Source: Gemmata palustris (GTDB taxonomy: Bacteria; Planctomycetota; Planctomycetia; Gemmatales; Gemmataceae). Taken from it: a stretch of 64,000 bases of DNA. The stretch covers positions 7,765,299-7,829,298 of the forward strand of contig NZ_JAGKQQ010000001.1 of NCBI RefSeq assembly GCF_017939745.1. The letters run 5' to 3'. Shown here piece by piece: positions 46,391 to 54,264 of this stretch (position 1 is the first letter of the stretch; the number at the start of each line of letters is the position of its first letter). Made by a program: the position numbers and the translations under genes. The notes beneath the pieces were generated by a model. The model made no database searches, was not told the origin of the DNA, and was given only the letters and a program-made list of their open reading frames with translations.

Positions 46391-47750
46391 ACCGTCCGCG
46401 CCCGCGCTCCCGGCGCTGGCGCTCGCCCGCACGCCCCGGCCCGTGCGGGTTCTGGCGTCCGCGCTGATCGCGTGCCTGCTATTGGCGGTCCCCGCGCTGG
46501 CCGTCAGCCCGTGGACGCAGACCGTTCACGGCACCGGCCGGGCGATCGCGTTCAACCCGGTGCAGCGCGCCCAGTTCGTGATCTCGCCCATTGAGGGGCG
46601 GGTGCAGAAGTGGCACGTGGTCGAGGGCGACCGCGTTAAGGCCGGGCAACTGCTGGTCGAACTGGTGGACAACGACCCGATGATTATGGAGCGGCTGCGC
46701 GAGCAGGAGACGCTCGCGCTCCAGCGGCTCGCGCTGGCCGACGGCCGCGTCCTCGACCAGCAGAACCGGCTCGAGTTCGTCAAGGGCGAGCGCGAGGTGC
46801 TGCTGGCCGAGGCCGGGTACCGCGTCGAGCAGTCGGAGGCGCAGGTGCTCGTCGTCAAGCAGGAGGTCCAGCAGGCGGTCTTCAACCTCCGGCGCGAGGA
46901 GCTGGCCTACGAGCGGCTGAGCAAGTTGAGCAAGAGCGCCGTCGGCCAAGTGGTGTCCGGCGACGCGGTGGAAGAGGCCGAGCGGAAGCGCGACCTCGCC
47001 AAGGCCCAGGTGCCGCTGGTGGAGGCGCGGCTGAAGCTGGCCGAGCGGTCGCTCGACGGGGCGAAGGCGCAGCGCGGCGCGACCGACAAGCGCACGAGCG
47101 GCCTGATCCAAACGGAGGAGGCCGCGGTGAAGAGCGCCAAGAGCGAGCAGGCCTCGGTCCGGCAGCAGTACAACGCGATCCGCACGCAGGTCGAGCGGCA
47201 GGCGAACCAGCAGATCCGCGCCGCGGTGGACGGGGTCATATTCCGCGTCCTGGCGAACGCGGAAGCCGGGGGGCAGTTGGTACGGCCGGGCGAGCGGCTC
47301 GCGGTCCTGGTGCCCGACATCAAGGCCGTGGCGCCCGCCTTGACGGGCGACTACCACCCCGGTATCGTCGCCGAACTCACGATCGACGGGAACGACCTCC
47401 CCCTGGTGCGCGTCGGCGACCGCGTCCTCCTCCAGTTCGAGGGGTGGGCGGCGGTGCAGTTCGCGGCGTACCCGGAGGCGGCCGCCGGCACGTTCGAGGG
47501 CCGCGTGTACCTCGTGGACCCGACCGCCGACGGCGCGGGCGGGGGGTTCCGCGTGCTCGTCGAGCCGGCCCCGGGGGCGGCCTGGCCGGACGAGCAGTTC
47601 CTGCGCCAGGGGGTCCGCGCGCAGGGGTGGATCGTGCTCAAGGAAGTGAAACTCGGGTACGAGGTGTGGCGGCTGCTGAACGGCTTCCCGCCGGTGCGCG
47701 AGGTGAAGGACAAGCCGCAGCGCCGGCCGCTCGGCCCGGTGACGAAATAG
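46377..47750 (+). CDS. HlyD-type membrane fusion (periplasmic adaptor) protein
   Basis: 457 residues. One N-terminal membrane helix (about 24-45: VLASALIACLLLAVPALAVS), then a biotinyl-lipoyl half-motif (VISPIEGRVQKWHVVEGDRV, KAGQLLVEL) and a long coiled-coil hairpin (about 95-280). The second lipoyl half (IRAAVDGVIFRVLANAEAGG, QLVRPGERLAVLVP) and a beta-barrel follow. It links the ABC transporter in the inner membrane to the outer-membrane channel. It is translationally coupled to the ABC gene by a 14-base overlap. Confidence 0.88.
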   Translation: MGTPEPSAPALPALALARTPRPVRVLASALIACLLLAVPALAVSPWTQTVHGTGRAIAFNPVQRAQFVISPIEGRVQKWHVVEGDRVKAGQLLVELVDNDPMIMERLREQETLALQRLALADGRVLDQQNRLEFVKGEREVLLAEAGYRVEQSEAQVLVVKQEVQQAVFNLRREELAYERLSKLSKSAVGQVVSGDAVEEAERKRDLAKAQVPLVEARLKLAERSLDGAKAQRGATDKRTSGLIQTEEAAVKSAKSEQASVRQQYNAIRTQVERQANQQIRAAVDGVIFRVLANAEAGGQLVRPGERLAVLVPDIKAVAPALTGDYHPGIVAELTIDGNDLPLVRVGDRVLLQFEGWAAVQFAAYPEAAAGTFEGRVYLVDPTADGAGGGFRVLVEPAPGAAWPDEQFLRQGVRAQGWIVLKEVKLGYEVWRLLNGFPPVREVKDKPQRRPLGPVTK

Positions 47751-47782
47751 GCCACGGGCGGGTTCCGCAGGCGGGGGATACG

Positions 47783-49411
47783 ATGAGGCCACGGACGGCT
47801 CTATCACTGGCCCTCGCGTTCGGCGCGGGCGGCTGCGCCACGCAGTCGCCGCTGCCCGAAGGGGCCTACGTCCGCGCGCCCCTCGGCGCCCCGCAGCTCC
47901 CGGCCCCACCGGCCCCGCAACCCCTGCCCGCAGCTCCCGGCCCCGTAGTGCCGGCGCTCGACCCCGGCCCCGACGCGCCGCTGCAACTGGCCGAGGTGCT
48001 CCAGAGCGTCGAAGCGGCGTTCCCGCTCCTGTTCGCGGTCGAGCAGGAGCGCCGGATCGCGGCCGGGCAGAGGCTGGCGGCCGAGGGACAGTTCGACCCG
48101 ACCGTGCGCGCGAGCGCGGTCGATCAGGCGGGCACGTTCTCCAGCACGCGCCTCGACGCCGGCGTCCAGCAGGCGACGCCGTTCGGCGGGGTGACCACGT
48201 TCGCCGGCTGGCGGCAGGGGCTGGGCAACTTCCCCATTTACTACGGCGAGCGAAAAACGGCCGAGGGCGGCGAGTTCCGCGCCGGGGTGAACGTGCCCCT
48301 GCTCCAGAACCGCGCCACCGACCCGCGCCGCGCCCGCTTGCGGGCGGCGCAGATCGCCGCGCGCGCGGCCGATCCGACGATCCGCCGCGCCCGTCTGGAC
48401 GCGCACCGGGCCGCGGCGCAGGCGTACTGGGCGTGGCAAGCGGCCGGGGCGCAGTACCGCGTCGCGCAGGACCTGCTCGCGCTCGCCCAGAAGCGGCAGG
48501 CGCTGCTCGACGAGAGCTTCAAGGCGCGGCTGATCGGCGAAGCGGTGCCGACGCTCAACCGGCGGCTGGCCGCCGGGCGCGAGGAGACCCTGCTGGCCGC
48601 CGAGCGCGCGCTGCAGCAGTCGGCGCTGCGGCTGTCGCTGTACCTGCGCGACCCCGCCGGCGACCCGGTCGTCCCGCGGGCCGAGTGGCTGCTCCGGGAC
48701 TACCCGGACCTGGCCCCGGCCCCCCCGGACCCGGGCCGGCTCGCGGCCGACGTCGCGGCGGCCCTCGCCCGGCGCCCGGAGCTGGTGCAGTTCCAACTGG
48801 AGAAGGAGCGCCGCGCGGTCGAGCTGCAGCTCGCGACGAACCAGCTCCAGCCGGCGCTGAACGTGTACGCGCAGGCCGCGCAGGACGTGGGCGCCGCGAA
48901 GAAGACGTTCACCGGGAGCGGGCCGTTCGACACGGACCGCACGTCGGCGGAGGTCGGGGCCACGTTCGAGGTGCCGCTCCCGTTCCGCACCGCCCGCGGG
49001 CTGAGCGCGACGGCCAACGCGCAGTTGGCCCAGCTCCTGGCCCGGGAGCGGTACGCCCGCGACGACGTGACCGCGCAGGTGCAGGACGCGGTGAGCGAGC
49101 TCCAGCAGGCGTACCTGCGCGTGGGCCGGGCGCGGGAGGAGCTGCGGCAGGCGCAGCGGGTGCTGGAACTGGACACCGAGTCGTTCAAAGCGCGGCAGAC
49201 GAGCCTCATCGACCTGAACATTCAGGAGATCGCGGCCGCCGAAGCGCGGGTCAAGGTGGTGACGCTGCTCGGCGGGTACTATCAAGCGGTCGCGAACTAC
49301 CTCGCGGCGCTCGGCCTGGACGCGACCAACCCGCGGGGCGGGGCGGTGCTCCCGGACCCGGCGCCGGCGACGCGCCCCGTGCCGCCCGCGCCGCCGGCAC
49401 CGAAGCCGTGA
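47783..49411 (+). CDS. TolC-family outer-membrane efflux lipoprotein
   Basis: 542 residues from ATG 47783, 32 bp after HlyD. The start fits a lipoprotein signal (ALSLALAFGAGGC, lipid-anchored Cys). A Pro/Ala-rich linker (to about residue 55) precedes two long helical hairpin repeats typical of TolC/OEP proteins (AQAYWAWQAAGAQYRVAQDL, ARRPELVQFQLEKERRAVEL, VQDAVSELQQAYLRVGRARE, LIDLNIQEIAAAEARVKVVT). It forms the outer-membrane exit duct of the type I system. The frame stays open upstream into the HlyD gene, but that part is a shadow. Confidence 0.88.
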   Translation: MRPRTALSLALAFGAGGCATQSPLPEGAYVRAPLGAPQLPAPPAPQPLPAAPGPVVPALDPGPDAPLQLAEVLQSVEAAFPLLFAVEQERRIAAGQRLAAEGQFDPTVRASAVDQAGTFSSTRLDAGVQQATPFGGVTTFAGWRQGLGNFPIYYGERKTAEGGEFRAGVNVPLLQNRATDPRRARLRAAQIAARAADPTIRRARLDAHRAAAQAYWAWQAAGAQYRVAQDLLALAQKRQALLDESFKARLIGEAVPTLNRRLAAGREETLLAAERALQQSALRLSLYLRDPAGDPVVPRAEWLLRDYPDLAPAPPDPGRLAADVAAALARRPELVQFQLEKERRAVELQLATNQLQPALNVYAQAAQDVGAAKKTFTGSGPFDTDRTSAEVGATFEVPLPFRTARGLSATANAQLAQLLARERYARDDVTAQVQDAVSELQQAYLRVGRAREELRQAQRVLELDTESFKARQTSLIDLNIQEIAAAEARVKVVTLLGGYYQAVANYLAALGLDATNPRGGAVLPDPAPATRPVPPAPPAPKP

Positions 49412-49436
49412 GCCGACCGAGCACAACTGCCGAAGG

Positions 49437-49521
49437 CCCGAATCCGAAGTCGCTCGCTACCACGCGGCGGTACGTGTTGAAGCTCGAGCGTGCGGGCCGC
49501 GTGCTGTGGCCGAAGAAGTAA
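49437..49521 (+). pseudogene. Orphan 3' tail ending GRVLWPKK
   Basis: Between the TolC stop and the terminator lies NPKSLATTRRYVLKLERAGR then VLWPKK and a stop. The last 25 bases (49494-49518) equal 43101-43125, the end of the esterase/SMP-30 gene, and the copy at 44382. The upstream part resembles no gene in the window. Probably a residue of a third related coding sequence. Confidence 0.5.
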
Positions 49522-49533
49522 CACTCCCACCCG

Positions 49534-49568
49534 GACCGTCCCGCCGCAGGTTATCGCGGGGGACGGTC
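49534..49568. terminator. Hairpin between convergent genes
   Basis: GACCGTCC-CGC ... GCG-GG-GGACGGTC forms an 11-bp stem with a small bulge and an 11-base loop. It lies just before the stop codon of the convergent DUF4058-like gene. No strong T-run, so termination is inferred from position. Confidence 0.5.
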
Positions 49569-50282
49569 TCACTCCAACCGGCGCCGCGCGCACGCGGCCG
49601 CGTAGGTCGATTCCAGATCAATAGGCAGGCACAATTCCGCGTTTAGTGCGAGTGGAAGTGTGGGTAGCTCGCGACCAACGGCGAGCGGCTCCGGCCACAC
49701 TTCGATGACTTCCGCCCCGTCGCGAACCACCGGCCGGTACGCCACGGCGTACAGTTCGGTTCCGCTCGGTAACCCCGTGTCGGTGGGGCGGTTCAGTAAC
49801 CGTAGGACGTCCGCGTGCAGATTCCCGGAGCGGCTCGTCACCACATCGACCACAATCACGGCGATCCCTTGCGCCAGGTACCCCGCGCACTTCGTCGCGA
49901 AGGCCCGGCGGTGGGACTCGCGGTCCTTGTTCGCGGGGCTAACCAGCTCAAGTGCTGCAACCAAACGTGCCCCGCCTTCGGCTTCGTAAACGCGGACCTC
50001 GAATTCGTCCGGGAACGCTGCGGGTACGACCACCGGCGGTGCGGGGGGGGCATACGTTTGGGTCGCAACCGTTCCGTTCTGGACCGCCGGGCTCTCGTCC
50101 GCGAATGTTGCAACGTCGATCTCGATGCGAGCACCGGCGTGTGCGTGCTCCTCGGCGAAATAGCCAGCGGGCAACAGCGTTTCGTTCAGTGCGTCGGCGA
50201 TGGCGCCGGCCCAGGTAACGTGAAAAGACTCCCAGTGCCGGCGCGGGTACAGTGGCGGGTGAAAATGGTCTAATAGCGGCAC
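49569..50282 (-). CDS. DUF4058-like protein
   Basis: 237 residues. It begins MPLLDHFHPPLYPRRHWESF and contains ARIEIDVATFADE, then VRVYEAEGGARLVAALELVS and PANKDRESHRRAFATKCAGY, then GIAVIVVDVVTSRSGNLHAD. The D...E-L-x-SPxNK pattern suggests a restriction-endonuclease-like fold, but activity is unproven. It is a clear paralogue of the gene at 57864-58610. Such proteins are expanded in Gemmataceae. An eight-G tract at 50043-50050 inside the gene is in frame here. Confidence 0.75.
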   Translation of the reverse strand: MPLLDHFHPPLYPRRHWESFHVTWAGAIADALNETLLPAGYFAEEHAHAGARIEIDVATFADESPAVQNGTVATQTYAPPAPPVVVPAAFPDEFEVRVYEAEGGARLVAALELVSPANKDRESHRRAFATKCAGYLAQGIAVIVVDVVTSRSGNLHADVLRLLNRPTDTGLPSGTELYAVAYRPVVRDGAEVIEVWPEPLAVGRELPTLPLALNAELCLPIDLESTYAAACARRRLE

Positions 50283-50401
50283 GGTAAGCCCCCAGGTGGT
50301 TTACCCGATTGTACCGCCGAATCGAACGGGGAGGGGCGGGGGACTCGGCCCTTCTCGGATTGGAGGGGCTTTCCGCCCGCGACCGTCTGTAGAATGTCGC
50401 C

Positions 50402-51043
50402 ATGTGGCCCAACCGCGAAGAAACCGACCGGTTACTCGATGGCGCCCGCAACGGTGATCCGGGCGCCGTGGACAAGCTCCTCGGCGAGTTCCGCGACCCG
50501 CTGCGCCGGGTCGTGGACCTGCGCCTCGATCCGGCCGTCGCGCGCCGCGTGGATGCGTCCGACATCGTTCAGGACGTGCTCGTCGAAGCCAACCAGCGGC
50601 TGACGGAGTACCTGAAGAAGCCGGACATGCCGTTCCACCTGTGGTTGCGGCACCTGGCCCAGGACCGCATCATCGACACGCACCGGCGGCACCGGCTCGC
50701 CCAGCGGCGCAGCGTGGACCGCGAGCAGTCCATCGCCCGGCCCGCGTGGACCGACGAGTCGAGCGTGTCGCTCGTCGCGCAGCTCATCGACACCGAGCGC
50801 ACGCCGACGTCCGAAGCGATCCGGCTCGAGCTCCAGCGCCGACTCGCCACCGCGATGGACCAACTTTCGGACGACGACCGCGAAATCATCCTGATGCGGC
50901 ACCACGAAGGGCTCTCGAACCAGGAAGTGGCCCACGCACTGCAGCTCACCGAAGCCGCGGCCTCGATGCGGTACCTGCGCGCGTTGCGCCGGCTGCGAAC
51001 GGTACTAGTGCCCGACGGTCAGGAGCCGACCGATGGGGTCTGA
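50402..51043 (+). CDS. ECF RNA polymerase sigma factor
   Basis: 213 residues. Region 2: LLGEFRDPLRRVVDLRLDPA, VDASDIVQDVLVEANQRLTE, MPFHLWLRHLAQDRIIDTHR. Region 4: MDQLSDDDREIILMRHHEGL then SNQEVAHALQLTEAAASMRY. The type fits the planctomycete ECF groups whose genes sit next to protein kinases, as here (kinase at 52411). It overlaps the following membrane-protein gene by 11 bases, implying one operon. No zinc-type anti-sigma factor follows; control may come from the kinase or the linked membrane protein. Confidence 0.9.
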   Translation: MWPNREETDRLLDGARNGDPGAVDKLLGEFRDPLRRVVDLRLDPAVARRVDASDIVQDVLVEANQRLTEYLKKPDMPFHLWLRHLAQDRIIDTHRRHRLAQRRSVDREQSIARPAWTDESSVSLVAQLIDTERTPTSEAIRLELQRRLATAMDQLSDDDREIILMRHHEGLSNQEVAHALQLTEAAASMRYLRALRRLRTVLVPDGQEPTDGV

Positions 51044-51614
51044 AACCGCCGCACCTTCGGAACGCGCCTTCCCGTACAGCACCGGCTGGCACGCCATCGG
51101 GTGCTCGATTCTGTTCTTCGGCCTGCTCGGTTCGATCGGCGTTTCGCTGCTCCCCGCCGGGTACGAGAAGGTCCAGAACGGCCAGTTGCCCACCGGCATC
51201 GCGCTGATGGTGATGGGCGTGTTCGGCGTCCCCACGCTGTTCATGTCGTTCTGGTCGCTGTGGGCCGGCGTGCGCGACGCGCTGAACCCGCCGCTGGTGC
51301 GCGTGACCGCGACCGGCCTGTTGCTCCCCGCGGGCGCACGCGGCGAACCGCCCGAGGACGAACACGGCCAGCGGACCTCGAACGACCGGCCGCACCCGGA
51401 GACGATCCCGTTCACCGCGATCCGCCGGGTGACGCGCGACGGCCCGCCGCACAATCTGGTTCTGGAAGTGCTCCACGACGCGAGCGCGGTGCCGCTCCGC
51501 CTCCACCAACACATGATGCGAACGACCGACTTCGCCGAACTCGAAGTGGTGCTGCGGGCCGCGATCCCGGGTGCGTTCGCGAGCGCAGCGCCGGCGACCG
51601 TGCAACCTCAATAA
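51033..51614 (+). CDS. Two-helix membrane protein linked to sigma factor
   Basis: 193 residues. Two membrane helices (about 22-42: GCSILFFGLLGSIGVSLLPA, and about 56-80: ALMVMGVFGVPTLFMSFWSL) precede a soluble domain with HPETIPFTAIRRVTRDGPPH and LVLEVLHDASAVPLRLHQHM. Family unknown. It overlaps the ECF sigma gene by 11 bases and is followed 14 bp later by the gene at 51629, so it is probably co-expressed. It may tether or sense for the sigma factor, but nothing proves this. Confidence 0.7.
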   Translation: MGSETAAPSERAFPYSTGWHAIGCSILFFGLLGSIGVSLLPAGYEKVQNGQLPTGIALMVMGVFGVPTLFMSFWSLWAGVRDALNPPLVRVTATGLLLPAGARGEPPEDEHGQRTSNDRPHPETIPFTAIRRVTRDGPPHNLVLEVLHDASAVPLRLHQHMMRTTDFAELEVVLRAAIPGAFASAAPATVQPQ

Positions 51615-51628
51615 CTCAGGGACCAATC

Positions 51629-52111
51629 GTGCTCGTTTACGAATCCGCCGACCAACTGCTCGCCGAACCGGACGCCCGCCGGTTCCTGCACGTCGTCCTC
51701 CTGAACGCGATCCGCGACAAGGCCACGCAGCTCGAAGTGCGGTTCGGCGAAGAGGGCGGGCTGCTCTACTACCGCGTGGACGGGCGCGACTGGGAACTCG
51801 CGCCGCCCTCCGACGATGTGTACCCGCTCCTCAAAGACACCGTGCGCGACGCGGCCCAGCTCGTATCGCCCGAGCGCCCGGACCTCACGGTGATCGCGGG
51901 CATCCCCGGCGCGCGCTACGAGCCGCTCGAAGCGGGATGGCTCACGTACCAGCTCGGCGGGCGCTGGATCGACCTCGCGGTGCGCATCGACCCGCGCGAG
52001 CCCTACGGCTTCATCCGGTTCGACATCGACGACCCCGCCGACTTCACCGACGCGGCCGGCGAAGCCCTCGCCGAGTACGCCATGCGATTGACTGCGGAAG
52101 AGGACCAGTGA
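51629..52111 (+). CDS. Small hypothetical protein, operon with ECF sigma
   Basis: 160 residues from GTG 51629 (VLVYESADQLLAEPDARRFL). The upstream frame is open but in the shadow of the preceding gene. The sequence is soluble and acidic: LEVRFGEEGGLLYYRVDGRD, LVSPERPDLTVIAGIPGARY, FDIDDPADFTDAAGEALAEY. The first part recalls the N-terminal region of type IV pilus/secretion ATPases (GspE-like DxRYR...DG), but no ATPase domain follows. Its 3' quarter is duplicated directly downstream. Confidence 0.65.
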   Translation: MLVYESADQLLAEPDARRFLHVVLLNAIRDKATQLEVRFGEEGGLLYYRVDGRDWELAPPSDDVYPLLKDTVRDAAQLVSPERPDLTVIAGIPGARYEPLEAGWLTYQLGGRWIDLAVRIDPREPYGFIRFDIDDPADFTDAAGEALAEYAMRLTAEEDQ

Positions 52112-52186
52112 ACCCCGCCCGCAAGGGCGGTGGGTTCTTTGGCGGTGCAACCGCCCTTGCGGGCGGGCCCCGTTCGGCTGGATCGA

Positions 52187-52318
52187 CCTCGCGGTGCGCA
52201 TCGACCCGCGCGAGGCTTCATCCGGTTCGACATCGACGACCCCGCCGACTTCACCGACGCGGCCGGCGAAGCCCTCGCCGAGTACGCCATGCGATTGACT
52301 GCGGAAGAGGACCAGTGA
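52187..52318 (+). pseudogene. Duplicated 3' end of the 51629 gene
   Basis: This copy encodes FIRFDIDDPADFTDAAGEAL and AEYAMRLTAEEDQ with the same stop, after a 7-base deletion relative to the parent at 51965-52111. It lacks a start site and the first 110 residues. A by-product of the tandem duplication. Confidence 0.8.
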
Positions 52319-52384
52319 ACCCCGCCCGCAAGGGCGGTGGGTTCTTTGGCGGTGCAACCCACCGCCCTTGCGGGCGGGGTTCAC
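52315..52384. repeat. Perfect 29-bp palindrome GTGAACCCCGCCCGCAAGGG
   Basis: Arms at 52315-52343 and 52356-52384 with a 12-base loop, starting at the stop codon of the duplicated gene end and ending 27 bp before the kinase start. A shorter form (right arm truncated) occurs at about 52108-52166, and related arms lie at 54170-54251. It may also act as a terminator or attenuator in front of the kinase. Confidence 0.88.
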
Positions 52385-52410
52385 TCGCCCGCAGCGGGTG
52401 CTAGAATTCC

Positions 52411-54150
52411 ATGACCCACGACCGTGACGAGCAACTGGCCGCCCTCATTGACCGGCTCGCGGGTGACCAGCGCGCCGGCCGCGTCGCCGATGTCGAGGCC
52501 GCGGCGCGTGACCACCCAGACCTCGCGGCGGAACTGCGCGAGTTGTGGGCCGTTGCGCAGTTCGCGTACATGGCCCGCCCGCCGCAACCGGCTGCCCCGC
52601 CGACTATTACGATCGCACGAGCCGGGCCACTCACGCCGTCGCTCGCCACCGATCACACCGCACATACGGCTGCCGCGCTCCCGCGCGACTTCGGCGATTT
52701 CGAGTTACTCGAAGAGGTCGGGCGCGGCGGGATGGGGGTCGTGTATCGGGCGCGGCAGAAGAGCCTGGACCGCGTCGTTGCGCTGAAGATGGTGCGCGAG
52801 GCGCACCTCGCGACCGACGCCGACCGCGCGCGGTTCCGCACCGAGGCCGAGTCCGCGGCGCGCCTCAAACACCCGAACATCGTGACGGTGCATGAGGTCG
52901 GCTCGGCCGGCGGACAAGCGTACCTCTGCATGGAGTTCGTCGGTGGCCAGACGCTCGCGGAGAAGGTCCGCACGGACGGCCCGCTCCCGCCCCGCGAGGC
53001 CGCTCGACTCGTCGCGGTGATCGCGCGTGCCGTTGAGCACGCGCACGCATTTGGGATCATTCACCGCGATCTGAAACCGTCGAACATTCTCCTTTTGGCG
53101 AACGGCCGGTGTGAGCCGGCCGGTGAATCCGGTGCGCGGCCCGACCCCTCTTCGCTCTCACACCGGCCCTTCGCCCTCGAACCCAAAGTCTCCGACTTCG
53201 GCCTCGCGAAGAAGATCGACAACTCGGAGAGCCTCACGCGGACCGGGGCCGTGGTCGGCACGCCGAGCTACATGTCGCCCGAACAGGCCGCGGGGCGGAA
53301 AGACCTTACCCCCACCGCGGACGTGTACGCGCTCGGGGCGATCCTGTACGAACTGCTCACGGGCCGGCCACCGTTCCAGGCCGCGCACCCGGTCGATACG
53401 CTGTTGCTCGTGCTCGAACAGGAGCCGGTTCCGCCGCGCCACCTGAACGCGACCGTGGACCGCGAACTCGAACTCATCTGCCTGAAGTGCCTCCAGAAGC
53501 CCGCGACGATGCGGTACCCGTCCGCCGGGGCGCTTGCCGCGGACCTCGAGGCCTACGCTGCCGGTCAGCCGGTCGCCGCGGCGCCGAGCGGGCTGCGGTT
53601 CTTCATCGCGCGCCTGTTCCGCGAAACGCACCACGCCGACATACTCGAAAATTGGGGCAAACTGTGGATCTTCCACAGCGTGATGATCTTCCTGCTGTGC
53701 CTGCTCACGCAGGTCATGAGCTGGTACGGTCTGCACGATCACGTCTGGTACATGAGCGTGTGGTCCGTGGGGCTGGTGGCGTGGGGCGCAACGTTGTGGC
53801 AACTGCGCAAGGCGGCCGGCCCGGTGCTGTTCGTGGAACGGCAGATCGCACACGCATGGGCGGCCGGGGTGTGCGCCAGCATCGCCATGTTCTGGATCGA
53901 GTGGCTCATACCGCTCAAAGCTCTGACGCTCTCGCCGGCGGTGGCGGTCGCGGCCGGGATGGTGATGGTGTTCAAGGCGGGCATTCTCTCCGGCCGGTTC
54001 TACGGCTGGGCCGCGCTGAACTTCATCGCGGCCATCGTCATGCCGCTGGTGCCCGGCGTGAGCATCCTTCTGTTCGGGGCGGTGTCGGCGCTGTCGTTCT
54101 TCGTGCCCGGGGTGAAGTATTACCGCCAGCGGAAGGCCCGGATCGCATAG
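52411..54150 (+). CDS. Membrane Ser/Thr protein kinase with palindromic insert
   Basis: 579 residues. The N-terminal 90 residues are a helical leader typical of planctomycete kinases. The kinase domain covers about 95-390: GRGGMG loop (104-109), Lys in VALKMV (126), catalytic HRDLKPSN (218-225), SDFGLAKK (DFG 262-264), and PSYMSPEQAAGR. Between ILL and EPKVSDFG it carries about 27 extra residues (LANGRCEPAGESGARPDPSS, then LSHRPFA) encoded by a palindromic repeat. This is the stretch between catalytic loop and DFG, where kinases normally have about 5-10 residues. Five membrane helices follow (about 420-570). It likely signals with the ECF sigma operon upstream. Confidence 0.9.
   Translation: MTHDRDEQLAALIDRLAGDQRAGRVADVEAAARDHPDLAAELRELWAVAQFAYMARPPQPAAPPTITIARAGPLTPSLATDHTAHTAAALPRDFGDFELLEEVGRGGMGVVYRARQKSLDRVVALKMVREAHLATDADRARFRTEAESAARLKHPNIVTVHEVGSAGGQAYLCMEFVGGQTLAEKVRTDGPLPPREAARLVAVIARAVEHAHAFGIIHRDLKPSNILLLANGRCEPAGESGARPDPSSLSHRPFALEPKVSDFGLAKKIDNSESLTRTGAVVGTPSYMSPEQAAGRKDLTPTADVYALGAILYELLTGRPPFQAAHPVDTLLLVLEQEPVPPRHLNATVDRELELICLKCLQKPATMRYPSAGALAADLEAYAAGQPVAAAPSGLRFFIARLFRETHHADILENWGKLWIFHSVMIFLLCLLTQVMSWYGLHDHVWYMSVWSVGLVAWGATLWQLRKAAGPVLFVERQIAHAWAAGVCASIAMFWIEWLIPLKALTLSPAVAVAAGMVMVFKAGILSGRFYGWAALNFIAAIVMPLVPGVSILLFGAVSALSFFVPGVKYYRQRKARIA
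53097..53175. repeat. Palindromic element inserted in frame in a kinase gene
   Basis: GGCGAACGGCCGGTGTGAG (53097-53115) pairs with CTCACACCGGCCCTTCGCC (53157-53175) with one mismatch. The left arm equals the left arm of the element at 39245 except for one base over 19. On the coding strand both encode LANGRxEPAGE in the same phase, though the two host proteins are unrelated. Confidence 0.9.
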
Positions 54151-54264
54151 TCACTCCACCTGCAAGGGCTGTGGGTGAACCCCGGGCGGTGGGTGTAGGG
54201 ATGTGTGGGCAGTCGCGGGAGGGCACCCGCCGCCCTTGCGGGCGGGGTTCACCAGGAGGTTGCA

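Larger units (their letters stand above)
51963..52384. repeat. Tandem duplication of about 210 bp
   Basis: Copy one starts at 51963 (GCTGGATCGACCTCGCGGTG) and copy two at 52177. Both run through the gene's 3' end, its TGA and the following palindrome start. Copy two lacks seven bases (CCCTACG) after CGCGCGAG, which breaks its frame. Outside that deletion the copies look identical over the stretches I compared, so the event is recent. Confidence 0.85.

Noticed and set aside
50043-50050. An eight-G tract as a further phase-variation site in the DUF4058-like gene
   Set aside because: The gene is in frame through the tract and the sequence on both sides matches its paralogue; no off state is visible.
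51963-52384. Possible CRISPR or short tandem array because of repeated blocks
   Set aside because: There are only two long copies with no spacer series; it is a tandem duplication of a gene end. No CRISPR array or cas gene was seen anywhere in the window.
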